From Microbacterium foliorum (GTDB lineage Bacteria > Actinomycetota > Actinomycetes > Actinomycetales > Microbacteriaceae), in the NCBI RefSeq assembly GCF_006385575.1, contig NZ_CP041040.1, positions 3,286,001-3,350,000 on the forward strand: a stretch of DNA of 64,000 nt, read 5' to 3'. The notes under the pieces were generated by a model, which was not told the DNA's origin, searched no databases, and saw only the letters and a list, made by a program, of their open reading frames with translations. Made by a program: the position numbers and the translations under genes. Shown one piece after another: positions 7,122 through 16,179 of the stretch (its first letter is position 1; every line of letters begins with the position of its first letter).

Positions 7122-7919
7122 TCAGGCGGTCGGACCGAGGATGAAGTTCCAGGCCCCCGTCAGCACGGCCACCGTGATCGCGACCACCGGGATCACCGCC
7201 GCGACGACCACGAGCGCCGTGTCGCGTCGGTCCCACCTCGACTCCCGCGCCCACGAGCGTCGGCCGGTGCCGCCGAAACCACGAGCCTCCATGGCGGTGG
7301 CCAGCGAGGATCCGCGTCGGATGGCCAGCACGAACAGCGCGAAGGCCATGCCGAACGCTCGGCGCACCCGGCCCTCGTCGGCGACTCCGCGGGCTCTCCG
7401 CGCGAGGGACAGTGCACGCCAGTCGTCGGCGAGCAGGCCCAGCATCCGCATCCCGGCGAGCGCACCCACGACGAACCGCGCCGGCAGCCTGACCCGCTGT
7501 GCCAGGTCGTCGGCGAGGTCGGTGGGATCGACCGTGACGAAGAGCACCACGGCGGGCAGTCCGATCGCGAGGACCCGCACGGCGGTCGCGGCGGCGAGGG
7601 TGAGCGAACCGTCGCTGACGCGCATGACCAGCCACTCGAAGTGCACCGTGCCGCTGGTCGCGCCGTAGAGCGCGATGGTGACCGCGCTCAACGGTGCGGC
7701 GATCCACAGCACGGCGGTGCGGGTCCAGAACTCCTTGGCCCGCAGGCCCGCGAGAAGGAGCAGCGGGATCTCGAGCAGCAGGGCGACGGATGCCGAGACG
7801 ACGTCGATCGTCAGCACGAGGGGCAGCGCGATCAACAGTGCGGCGGCGAGCTTCGCCAGGGCTGAGCGGGGGGCGATCGGCCCCGCTCTTTCGATGCGGG
7901 CGGTCAGCGGATCGATCAT
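7122..7919 (-). CDS. ECF transporter T component (EcfT/YkoC-like permease)
   Basis: The 265-aa membrane protein has hydrophobic segments in its first half, then the ARRARGVADEGR and TAMEARGFGG coupling motifs (the A-R-G signatures) that contact the two ATPase halves. Its ATG overlaps the ATPase stop (ATGA at 7916-7919), so translation is coupled. In the YkoEDC layout it supplies the shared membrane scaffold for thiamine or hydroxymethylpyrimidine uptake. The substrate is given by the S component and the TPP riboswitch at the head of the operon. Confidence 0.9.
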   Translation of the reverse strand: MIDPLTARIERAGPIAPRSALAKLAAALLIALPLVLTIDVVSASVALLLEIPLLLLAGLRAKEFWTRTAVLWIAAPLSAVTIALYGATSGTVHFEWLVMRVSDGSLTLAAATAVRVLAIGLPAVVLFVTVDPTDLADDLAQRVRLPARFVVGALAGMRMLGLLADDWRALSLARRARGVADEGRVRRAFGMAFALFVLAIRRGSSLATAMEARGFGGTGRRSWARESRWDRRDTALVVVAAVIPVVAITVAVLTGAWNFILGPTA

Positions 7920-9385
7920 CGGTCGACCTCGCCGATCTCCAGCCGCCGCGCGTGCAGGGCCTCCAGCACGGCTTCGTCATGGCTGATCGCCACGATCGCC
8001 GTGCCCTCATCGCGCAGGCGTGCGATCAGGCCGACGAGTTCAGCCCAGGTCGTGGCGTCCTGCCCGAAGGTGGGCTCGTCGAGCACCAGCATCCGCGGCC
8101 GTGTGGCGAGCGCCGCCGCGACAGTGAGCCGCCGTTTCTCCCCTCCCGACAGCGTGTAGGGGTTGGCGCCGGCCAGCGAGGTGAGGCGCAGCCGTTCGAG
8201 CAGGTCGTCGACACGGGCGGCGATCTCGGCGTCGGAGAGCTTCAGCGCCCGCGGTCCGACCGACAGCTCCTCGCGCACAGTCTTGGCGAGCAGCTGGTGC
8301 TCGGGGGTCTGCATGACCGATGCGATGCGGGTGAGCAAGGCGCGAGACGACCAGCGGATGGGGTCGGGGTTCTCTCCCGCGGCGAGCGCAGGCAGAGCCG
8401 AGACCCGGCCGTCCTCGGCCGGGATGAGCCCCGCGAGCGTGAGTCCGAGCGTCGACTTGCCCGCGCCGTTCGCACCGGTCACGCCGAGCACCTCGCCCGC
8501 GCGCACCTCGACGTCGAACGGACCGGCGACCGCGAGCCCGCGCCTCCGGGCGACCGTGAGGCCACGCGCTGCGAGCAGGGTGTCCCCCGGCAGGTGCGCA
8601 GGTGCGGGCGGAACGGCCGGCGGGTGTCCGGGAACCCACACACCGGATGCTGCGAGCTCGGCCCCTCGTGCGCCGAGAACCTCGTCCGGGCTGCCATCGG
8701 CGAGCACGACCGTGCCCTCCGGCTCGGCGCCGAGCACGATCACTCGGGTGACGAGCGGCAGCCAGACGTCGATACGATGCTCGATCACCACGAGGGTCGC
8801 GCCCGTGGCATCGAGGGCGGCGGCGACGGCATCCCGCACGTCCCGCACTCCCTCGGGGTCGAGGTTCGCCGTCGGCTCGTCGAGCAGGATGGCGCCCGGA
8901 CGCATCGCCAGCACGCCGGCGAGTGCGAGACGCTGCTTCTGACCGCCCGACAGCGCCGCCGTCGACCGATCGAGTGCGACGTCGAGCTCGACCGCATCCA
9001 GCGCCATGCGCACCCGCTGCCAGATCTCGTCACGGGGGATTCCGAGGTTCTCGCAGCCGAAGGCGACGTCGTCGCCGACCCTGGCGAGGATCGTCTGGGC
9101 GTCCGGGTCCTGCAACACCATGCCGACGCGACCGCGTGCCTCGGTGGGCGGCACGCCGTCGACGAGCAGCCCGCCGTGCGTCTCGCCCTCGTCGGCGCCT
9201 CCCAGCACCCCACCGAATCCCTGCAGCAGGGTCGACTTGCCAGAGCCCGAGGCCCCCAGCAGCAGCACCCGCTCGCCGGGTTCGATGCGCAGGGCGATGT
9301 CGCGCACCGCCCAACGCAGTCGCGTCGCGTACCGCCACCCCCAGCCGCGGGCTTCGAGGGTGGCGGGTGTCAGGGGCGAGCTCAC
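7916..9385 (-). CDS. ECF transporter duplicated ATPase (EcfA1-EcfA2 fusion, YkoD-like)
   Basis: The start is GTG at 9385, overlapping the S-component stop (GTGA 9382-9385), giving 489 aa. Two complete nucleotide-binding domains are fused. The first has Walker A GASGSGKST (about residues 44-52), signature LSGGQKQRL and Walker B AILLDEPTANLD. The second has Walker A GANGAGKST, signature LSGGEKRRL and Walker B MLVLDEPTFGQD. Both look catalytically intact. This single-chain double ATPase is characteristic of YkoD and CbiO-type fusions. It powers the thiamine/HMP transporter with the S and T subunits on either side. Confidence 0.9.
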   Translation of the reverse strand: MSSPLTPATLEARGWGWRYATRLRWAVRDIALRIEPGERVLLLGASGSGKSTLLQGFGGVLGGADEGETHGGLLVDGVPPTEARGRVGMVLQDPDAQTILARVGDDVAFGCENLGIPRDEIWQRVRMALDAVELDVALDRSTAALSGGQKQRLALAGVLAMRPGAILLDEPTANLDPEGVRDVRDAVAAALDATGATLVVIEHRIDVWLPLVTRVIVLGAEPEGTVVLADGSPDEVLGARGAELAASGVWVPGHPPAVPPAPAHLPGDTLLAARGLTVARRRGLAVAGPFDVEVRAGEVLGVTGANGAGKSTLGLTLAGLIPAEDGRVSALPALAAGENPDPIRWSSRALLTRIASVMQTPEHQLLAKTVREELSVGPRALKLSDAEIAARVDDLLERLRLTSLAGANPYTLSGGEKRRLTVAAALATRPRMLVLDEPTFGQDATTWAELVGLIARLRDEGTAIVAISHDEAVLEALHARRLEIGEVDR

Positions 9386-10038
9386 ACGCGTGCGGTGACC
9401 TCGCGGCCGGCGGCGAACCGGCTGAGGGCGCCTGTGGCTGCGAGTCCTCGGGCGATCAACCACGCTCCGAGTCCGGCGATGACGGCACCCGAGACGGTCG
9501 TCGAGACGATGTACGCAGTCGTGAAGAGCGTGTCCGCACCGGCGTACCAGAGGATGCGGTCGTTGATGCCGCACGCGAGTCCCGCTCCGGCACCCGCCAG
9601 CATCGCGACGGGCAGACGCCAGACTCCGTAGAGGAACACGAAGAAGATCAGCTCAGCTCCGAGACCCTGCACGAGGCCCGAGACGATGGTGAGCGGACCC
9701 CACGCGTTGCCGACGAGCGCCGAGATGATCGCGGCGACCAGCTCGGTGTAGAGCGCGGCACCCGGCTTGCGGATGATGAGACCGCCGAGCACACCGGCGA
9801 TCAGCCAGGGGCCGGCGAGCAGGCCCTGCACGCCGGGGAGCAGGGGGGTCAGGATGCTGCTCGGTACCTCGTAGCCGACGTTCCAGAGCAGGAAGATCAG
9901 CGCGCAGGCGACGGCGATGACGCTGGCGACGACGATGTCGACGACCCGCCAGCGCCAGAGCTCGGGGCGACCGAGGCCCTTCGAGGCGCGCGAGACGGAT
10001 GCGGATTCCGTGGTGGATCCGGACGTGGATGTACTCAT
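9382..10038 (-). CDS. ECF transporter S component, thiamine/HMP (YkoE-like)
   Basis: The 218-aa protein has five or six hydrophobic segments after a Ser/Thr-rich start, with RWRVVDIVVASVIAVA and a conserved GLVQGLGAELIFF segment typical of YkoE, the substrate-binding subunit of a thiamine-pathway ECF transporter. It is the first gene of ykoE-ykoD-ykoC order. A TPP riboswitch ends in its ribosome-binding site. Substrate could be thiamine itself or its pyrimidine half (HMP). The sequence cannot separate these. Confidence 0.9.
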   Translation of the reverse strand: MSTSTSGSTTESASVSRASKGLGRPELWRWRVVDIVVASVIAVACALIFLLWNVGYEVPSSILTPLLPGVQGLLAGPWLIAGVLGGLIIRKPGAALYTELVAAIISALVGNAWGPLTIVSGLVQGLGAELIFFVFLYGVWRLPVAMLAGAGAGLACGINDRILWYAGADTLFTTAYIVSTTVSGAVIAGLGAWLIARGLAATGALSRFAAGREVTARV

Positions 10039-10048
10039 CAGTGACTCC

Positions 10049-10131
<83 letters not shown>

Positions 10132-10223
10132 GGTTGTTCTGACGATCTTACCCAGTGCCGACACTCGCGTCTGCTCCTGTTGCAGCGACACGGAACTCTG
10201 CGCGAGTTCGGTACCGTGAGGAG

Positions 10224-11885
10224 GTGACCGCTCCTGATTCCGCCGAGGCCACCGCCTCCGCCGTTCCTGCGGGCGACGCGTCGACGCCCGATGCGTCAGC
10301 GCCTGCGGGTCCGACGGCTGAGGCGTCGGTGCCTGAGGCGACAGCGCCTGCCGGTTCCGCGGCTGATGCGTCGGGGCCTGCCGGTTCGACGGTGGCGCTG
10401 CCTGAGGCCGACGTCTCAGCGGCCGTCGAGACGGATGCGGCGCCCGAATCGGGTGCGGATGACGAGGCCGCTGCGATCTTCGCTCCTGACACGACTCCCG
10501 ACACGGCTCCCGAGGCCCAGTGGGCCGAGGGCGCGAGCGGTGGGACGCCGTTGACGTGGGTCGACGCGGTCGAAATCGCTCGACACCCGGCGACCGAGGC
10601 GCTCGATGACACGCCTCCCGCGGCGAGCGGCGGCGCACTTCTGACCGGAGCGCACCTGCGCCCGGCGATCACCCGCCCCGGCGTGCTGGTTCCGCTCGGC
10701 GTTCTCGTCGGATTGCTCGGCACCTATGTCGGGTCGGCCATGCTGTGGCCGTTGCACGAGGTGGCGCCGGCCGTGCAGGCGGTCGAGCTGACGACGATCG
10801 CCGCGCCCGCAGCCGCCATCACCTGGCCCGCCCAGGGAAGCGCAGCCGTGGGAATCGGCGGCATCGGCACGACGTCGTCGTCGCTCGATGCGGCGGCGAT
10901 CGCGAGTGTCACCAAGGTCGTCTCGAGCCTGATGGTGCTCGATCGGATGCCCCTCGCCGTGGGCGAGCAGGGCCCGGAGTTCTCGTTCACCCGTGCAGAC
11001 AACCTGGCGTACTGGGACTACCGCCGCTCCGACCAGTCGGCACTCGACGTGCCCGTGGGCGGCACGCTCACCGAGTTCCAGCTCCTGCAGGGAACGCTGC
11101 TCGGTTCGGCGAACAACTACATCGATCGTCTCTCCCAGGAGATCTGGGGGTCTCCGTCGGCGTTCACCGCCGCGGCGGAGGTGTGGCTGCGCGACCGCGG
11201 CCTCGACGACATCACGATCGTGACCCCGTCGGGGTTCGACGACCGCAACAGGGCCACGCCCGAGTCACTGGTCGCGCTGGCCGAGCTGGCGATGCAGAAC
11301 CCGGTGTTCGCCGGCATCGTCGGCACCCCGTCTGTCGATCTTCCGGGCGCGGGGACCGTGGTGAACACGAACGGGATGCTGGCGGATCCGGGCGTGGTCG
11401 GCGTCAAGACCGGCACGCTCGGCGACAGCTGGAACCTGCTGACCGCGAAGGTCATCACGCTCGACGACACGACGGTGCGCCTCTACGCATCCGTTCTCGG
11501 CCAGGCCGATGATGCACAGCGCCTGACCGAGACCCGTTCGCTGTTCGCTCAGGTCGAGACGGCGCTCGAGCAGCTGCCTCCCGCTGTCGCGGCCGGCACC
11601 GTCGTCGGCACGGTGACCACTCCGTGGGGCGCGACCACCGACGTCGTGACGGATGCCGATGCCGACGTCGTGCTCTGGAACGGCGCAACGGCCCAGGCTT
11701 CGACGGACTTCTCCCTCGGCGACAACCGCGAGTCGGGCGACGAGGTCGGCACGATGACGAGCGCCGGACCGTTGAACACCGTGACGACGTCGCTGTCACT
11801 CGCAGACGACGTCGATGCCCCGAGCCCGTGGTGGCGCCTGACCCATCCGCTCGAGCTGCTCGGCATCACCGCAGCGCAGCGCTGA
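10224..11885 (+). CDS. D-alanyl-D-alanine carboxypeptidase-type protein (peptidase S11) with long cytoplasmic head
   Basis: The start is set at GTG 10224 because TACCGT lies exactly 6 bases before it (leaderless pattern). A GTG at 10155 would add 23 residues. The 553-aa chain starts with about 150 residues of Ala/Pro/Ser/Asp-rich sequence, then one membrane segment (about 151-175), then an extracytoplasmic penicilloyl-serine domain. Catalytic motifs are intact: SVTK (S228, K231), SAN (S295) and KTG (K395). It should trim peptidoglycan stem peptides outside the membrane. The divergent ECF operon is unrelated in function. Confidence 0.85.
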   Translation: MTAPDSAEATASAVPAGDASTPDASAPAGPTAEASVPEATAPAGSAADASGPAGSTVALPEADVSAAVETDAAPESGADDEAAAIFAPDTTPDTAPEAQWAEGASGGTPLTWVDAVEIARHPATEALDDTPPAASGGALLTGAHLRPAITRPGVLVPLGVLVGLLGTYVGSAMLWPLHEVAPAVQAVELTTIAAPAAAITWPAQGSAAVGIGGIGTTSSSLDAAAIASVTKVVSSLMVLDRMPLAVGEQGPEFSFTRADNLAYWDYRRSDQSALDVPVGGTLTEFQLLQGTLLGSANNYIDRLSQEIWGSPSAFTAAAEVWLRDRGLDDITIVTPSGFDDRNRATPESLVALAELAMQNPVFAGIVGTPSVDLPGAGTVVNTNGMLADPGVVGVKTGTLGDSWNLLTAKVITLDDTTVRLYASVLGQADDAQRLTETRSLFAQVETALEQLPPAVAAGTVVGTVTTPWGATTDVVTDADADVVLWNGATAQASTDFSLGDNRESGDEVGTMTSAGPLNTVTTSLSLADDVDAPSPWWRLTHPLELLGITAAQR

Positions 11886-11917
11886 GGTCGCGGCACAAGC
11901 CCAGGCTCAGGCTCAGC

Positions 11918-11958
11918 AGAACGCCCCGCCCCCGGATCAACGGGAGTCGGGGCGTTCT
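11918..11958. terminator. Bidirectional terminator between carboxypeptidase and ABC genes
   Basis: AGAACGCCCCG (11918-11928) pairs with CGGGGCGTTCT (11948-11958), 11 bp, with additional pairing in the loop. GCTTGT follows on the + side. It lies between two convergent genes. Confidence 0.75.
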
Positions 11959-12011
11959 GCTTGTCGGACCGTGTGCGGATCGGCCGTCGTGCGGATCGAT
12001 CCTCGTGCGAA

Positions 12012-14255
12012 TCAGGCCTTGTGGCCGCCGTCATCCGAGCGCTCGACGACGGACTGTGCCGCAGCGGCCTCGGCGGCGGGAACCTGCGCTCCCACCGAGA
12101 CCCCGACCTGTGCTGCGGCAGCCGCTTCTTCGGCGTCGCCGCTCACGACGACAGGGGTCGAGCCCGTGAGCGCGTCCTCTGCGTCGATGTCGGTGGCCGC
12201 CTGCTCGAACTGCGACTGGTAGAGACGCCAGTATGCGCCCTGGGCGGTGATGAGCTCGTCGTGCGTGCCCTTCTCTACGATGTCGCCGTGCTCCATCACG
12301 AGGATGAGGTCGGCATCGCGGATGGTCGACAGACGGTGAGCGATCACGAACGACGTGCGTCCCTGTCGCAGCGCCGCCATCGCGTGCTGCAGCAGCACCT
12401 CGGTGCGGGTGTCGACCGCCGACGTCGCCTCGTCGAGGATCAGGATCGAGGGCTGAGCGACGAACGCTCGCGCGATCGTGATCAGCTGACGTTCACCCGC
12501 CGAGACATTCGACGCGTCTTCGTCGAGCACCGTGTCGTACCCCTCGGGGAGGGAGCGCACGAAGCGATCGACATACGTCGCCTTTGCCGCCTCGAGTACC
12601 TCGTCGTCGGTCGCGGTGGAGCGTCCGTATCGGATGTTCTCGCGGATGCTGCCGGCGAACAGCCACGGGTCCTGCAGCACCATGCCGGTGCGTGAGCGCA
12701 GCTGTTCGCGCGTGACCTCGGAGATGTCCTGACCATCGAGCAGGATCCACCCGCCGTTCAGTTCGTAGAATCGCATGATGAGGTTGACGAGCGTCGTCTT
12801 GCCGGCTCCGGTCGGACCGACGATCGCGACCGTCTGACCGGGCTCGACCCGGAACGAGAGGTCGGTGATGAGCGGACGCTCGGGTGTGTACGAGAACGCG
12901 ACGTTCTCGAACTCCACGACGCCCTTGCCGTCGGCGAGCTTCGGAGCATCGACGGCGTCGGCCTCCTGCTCTTCGGTGTCGAGCAGCTCGAACACCCGCT
13001 CGGCGGACGCCGTTCCTGACTGAACGACCGCGGCCATTCCACCGAGCTCCGACAGCGGCTGCGTGAACTGCTGCGAGTACTGGATGAACGCCTGCACGTC
13101 ACCGAGACGCAGCTGCCCGCTCGCGACCATGAGGCCGCCGAGCACAGCGATGCCCACGTAGGTGAGGCTGCCGACGAAGGTCATCGCCGGCATGATGATG
13201 CCGGAGAGGAACTGCGCCTTGAAGCTGGCCTGGAACAGCTCCTCGTTCTCGTCCTTGAACTTCTCGAGCGCATCCTGCTCGCGACCGAAGACCTTGACCA
13301 GCGCGTGGCCGGAGAAAGCCTCCTCGACGCGGGCGTTCAGGCGGCCGACCTTGCGCCACTGCGTGCCGAAGGCCTTCTGCGAGCGAGGGCCGATGACACC
13401 GAAGATCACACCCATCAGCGGGAGCGCGACCAGGGCGACGAGGGCGAGCTGCCACGAGATCGAGAACATCAGCACCAGCACACCCACGACCGTGAGCACG
13501 GCCGTGATCGCACCCGACAGCGACTGCTGCATCGTCTGCGTGATGTTGTCGATGTCGTTGGTCACACGCGATATCAGGTCGCCGCGCTGCACCTTGTCGA
13601 AGTACGACAGCGGCAGACGGTTGATCTTTGCCTCGACCGCTTCGCGCAGGCGCCACATGGTGCGGACCATGATGACGTTGATCACGTAGCCCTGGAGCCA
13701 GCTGAGGAAGGCGGCCGTGACATAGATCGCCAGCACCGCGATGATGATCCACCGCAGCGCGTCGAAGTCGACGCCGTCACCGACCCGGAAGCTGCCGAGT
13801 GCCGCGACCTGGTTGGCGAAGTCGTCCTGCCCGCCCCGGCGGAGCGCCGCGACGACGTCGTCCTGTGGGGTGCCGGCGGGGAAACCGGGGAAGTCTCCGT
13901 TCGCCTGAGCGAGCTGCACCGAGATGAAGCCCTTGTAGATGAGGTTCGTGGCCTCGCCGAGCACCTTGGGCGCGGCGACCGTGAGCACGACGCCGACGGC
14001 GCCGGCGATCGACACGAGGATGAACCATACGGCCGACGGCTTGAGCAGCCCGATCATCCGGCTGAAGCTCTTGCCGAAGTTGTCGGCCTTGCCCGGTGCG
14101 ACGCTGTCCCAGCCGCCGCCGTCCTGGCGCGCCTTCTCGGCGAGCTCGGCTTCGTACTTCTCTTCCTCGGTCATTTCGGGCTCGACCGCAGTGGTCGCGG
14201 CCGAGGCCTTGGCCGCGCGACCACGGCGGGTCTTGGAGGTGTTCTGCTCGCTCAT
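12012..14255 (-). CDS. Heterodimeric ABC exporter subunit with consensus Walker B
   Basis: The 747-aa half-transporter has an N-terminal acidic/Lys-rich extension (about 60 residues), six membrane helices, and an ATPase domain. It has Walker A GPTGAGKTT and a normal Walker B with catalytic Glu (SILILDEATSAVD), but a degenerate signature NVSAGERQL in place of SGGQ. Its partner at 14252-15979 shows the reciprocal pattern. Together they make one competent and one degenerate ATP site, as in TM287/288-, BmrCD- and LmrCD-type multidrug exporters. An Ala/Glu-rich tail of about 60 residues follows. The ATG overlaps the partner's stop (14252-14255). Substrate is unknown. Confidence 0.9.
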   Translation of the reverse strand: MSEQNTSKTRRGRAAKASAATTAVEPEMTEEEKYEAELAEKARQDGGGWDSVAPGKADNFGKSFSRMIGLLKPSAVWFILVSIAGAVGVVLTVAAPKVLGEATNLIYKGFISVQLAQANGDFPGFPAGTPQDDVVAALRRGGQDDFANQVAALGSFRVGDGVDFDALRWIIIAVLAIYVTAAFLSWLQGYVINVIMVRTMWRLREAVEAKINRLPLSYFDKVQRGDLISRVTNDIDNITQTMQQSLSGAITAVLTVVGVLVLMFSISWQLALVALVALPLMGVIFGVIGPRSQKAFGTQWRKVGRLNARVEEAFSGHALVKVFGREQDALEKFKDENEELFQASFKAQFLSGIIMPAMTFVGSLTYVGIAVLGGLMVASGQLRLGDVQAFIQYSQQFTQPLSELGGMAAVVQSGTASAERVFELLDTEEQEADAVDAPKLADGKGVVEFENVAFSYTPERPLITDLSFRVEPGQTVAIVGPTGAGKTTLVNLIMRFYELNGGWILLDGQDISEVTREQLRSRTGMVLQDPWLFAGSIRENIRYGRSTATDDEVLEAAKATYVDRFVRSLPEGYDTVLDEDASNVSAGERQLITIARAFVAQPSILILDEATSAVDTRTEVLLQHAMAALRQGRTSFVIAHRLSTIRDADLILVMEHGDIVEKGTHDELITAQGAYWRLYQSQFEQAATDIDAEDALTGSTPVVVSGDAEEAAAAAQVGVSVGAQVPAAEAAAAQSVVERSDDGGHKA

Positions 14256-15979
14256 GCGTCCACCCCCAGCTGCGATTCGACGATCTCTCGGTAGGTGGTG
14301 CTCGTCTCGAGGAGCTCCTCGTGCGTGCCCACGCCGACCATGGTGCCCCCTTCGAGCACGACGATGCGATTCGCATCGGTGATGGACGAGACGCGCTGTG
14401 CGACCACGATCTTGGTCACGTGCGGCAGCTCACGCCATAGCGCCTGCCTCAACCGGGCGTCGGTGGTGAGGTCGAGAGCCGAGAACGAGTCGTCGAACAC
14501 CAGGATCTGCGGCTGACGCACGATCGCTCGGGCGATCGCCAGACGCTGACGCTGTCCGCCCGACACGTTCGTGCCGCCCTGGGTGATGCGCGATTCGAGG
14601 CCCTGCGGCATCTCCTCGACGAAGTCACGACCCTGAGCGATCTCGAGGGCGTGCCAGAGCTCTTCATCGGTCGCGTCCTCCCTGCCGTAGCGGAGGTTCG
14701 ACGCCACCGTGCCGGTGAAGAGGAACGGACGCTGCGGGACCAGACCGATCGTCGCCCACAACGACTCGACGTCCGCCTCACGGACATCTGCGCCGCCGAC
14801 GAAGACCGCTCCGCCCGAGACGTCGAAGAGCCGCGGGATCAGCGACACGAGTGTCGTCTTGCCCGCGCCCGTCGAACCCACGATCGCGACGGTCTCGCCG
14901 GGCTCGGCCGCGAAGCTGATGCCCTTGAGCACCGGGGAGTCGGCCCCGGGGTAGGTGAACTCGACATCGTCGAAGGCGACCGAACCGGGGGTCGGGAAGT
15001 CGGTGACGCCGTTCGCCGGACGCTCCATGCTCGACTGCGTCTCGAGGACCTCGCCGATGCGCTCGGCCGAGACCGCGGCGCGAGGGATCATGATCGCCAT
15101 GAAGCTGGCCATGATGACACCGCCCATGATCTGGCCGATGTACTGCATGAACGCGAAGATCGTGCCGACCTGCACCGTGCCGCTGTTGACCTCGATGCCG
15201 CCGAACCACACGACCGCAACGATCGTGACGTTGAGGATCAGCATGAACAGCGGGAACAGCAGGACGAACAGCGAGCCGACCTTGCGGCCGACCACCATGA
15301 TGTCGGTGTTGGCGCCGCGGAAGCGCTCTTCTTCGATGCTCTCTCGCACGAAGGCTCGCACCACGCGCACGCCGGTGAGCTGCTCGCGCAGCACGCGGTT
15401 CACGGTGTCGAGCTTGCCCTGATAGCTGCGGAACAGGGGAACCATGCGGCTGACGACGAGCCCGGCGACGATCAGCAGCAGCGGCACGGACACCGCGATG
15501 AGCCAGCTCAGCCCGATGTTCGTCTGCACGGCGAAGATGATTCCGCCGATCGCGAGCAGTGGCGCGGTGACGAGCATGGTGGCGCCCATCATCGCGAGCA
15601 TCTGCACCTGCTGCACGTCGTTGGTGTTGCGCGTGATGAGCGAACCGGCACCGAACTGCGACACCTCGCGCTCGGAGAATCCGCTCACCTTGCCGAAGAC
15701 GTCGGCGCGGATGTCGCGCCCCGCACCCATCGACGCGCGGGCGGCGAAGTAGGTCGCGATGACCGAGGCGATGATCTGCCCCAGCGAGACGGCGAGCATG
15801 AAGAGTCCGGTGCGCCAGATGTAGGCGGTGTCCGACTGGGCGACGCCCTTGTTGATGATGTCTTCGTTCAGGCGCGGGAGGTAGAGGGTGGCGAGCGCGC
15901 TGGCGAACTGGAACACCAGGACGGCCGCGAGCAGCCACTTATAGCGGGCGAGATAGCGGAGGAGGATTTTTCCCAGCAC
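14252..15979 (-). CDS. Heterodimeric ABC exporter subunit with degenerate Walker B
   Basis: The start is set at GTG 15979 (VLGKILLRYLARYK, the usual beginning for this half), giving 575 aa. Six membrane helices precede an ATPase with Walker A GSTGAGKTT and intact signature NVSGGQRQRL. The Walker B reads ILVFDDSFSALD, in which the catalytic Glu is Asp. This is the standard mark of the degenerate site in heterodimeric exporters. It is the promoter-proximal gene, translationally coupled to its partner. A 200-base leader precedes it. Confidence 0.9.
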   Translation of the reverse strand: MLGKILLRYLARYKWLLAAVLVFQFASALATLYLPRLNEDIINKGVAQSDTAYIWRTGLFMLAVSLGQIIASVIATYFAARASMGAGRDIRADVFGKVSGFSEREVSQFGAGSLITRNTNDVQQVQMLAMMGATMLVTAPLLAIGGIIFAVQTNIGLSWLIAVSVPLLLIVAGLVVSRMVPLFRSYQGKLDTVNRVLREQLTGVRVVRAFVRESIEEERFRGANTDIMVVGRKVGSLFVLLFPLFMLILNVTIVAVVWFGGIEVNSGTVQVGTIFAFMQYIGQIMGGVIMASFMAIMIPRAAVSAERIGEVLETQSSMERPANGVTDFPTPGSVAFDDVEFTYPGADSPVLKGISFAAEPGETVAIVGSTGAGKTTLVSLIPRLFDVSGGAVFVGGADVREADVESLWATIGLVPQRPFLFTGTVASNLRYGREDATDEELWHALEIAQGRDFVEEMPQGLESRITQGGTNVSGGQRQRLAIARAIVRQPQILVFDDSFSALDLTTDARLRQALWRELPHVTKIVVAQRVSSITDANRIVVLEGGTMVGVGTHEELLETSTTYREIVESQLGVDA

Positions 15980-16179
15980 AGGCGGACTTTCTAGGAAGGA
16001 TGAGTCGGCGGATCTCCCGACGGGCGGACGCAGGCCGACGATCACGCACAAGCAAGAGTGGCATGAACTTCGGACATTCGTATCCCCTGGTGGGTGGACC
16101 TTCGCTGACAGCGAACCATTTCGTGCGCGGCCAGCGGTTTATGCACCGCGGCGAACAACCACGGATATACCGAAATGTC
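15980..16179 (-). promoter_or_regulatory. Long 5' leader/promoter region of the ABC exporter operon
   Basis: This is the longest gene-free stretch in the window. On the minus strand it holds a potential 11-codon ORF (ATG at 16079, ending in TGA) and an overlapping reading frame starting MPLLLVRDRRPASAR (ATG at 16064). Complementary GTCGGC and GCCGAC segments lie shortly before the exporter start. No T-tract terminator is visible. A drug-sensing attenuation leader is possible but not shown. Confidence 0.3.
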
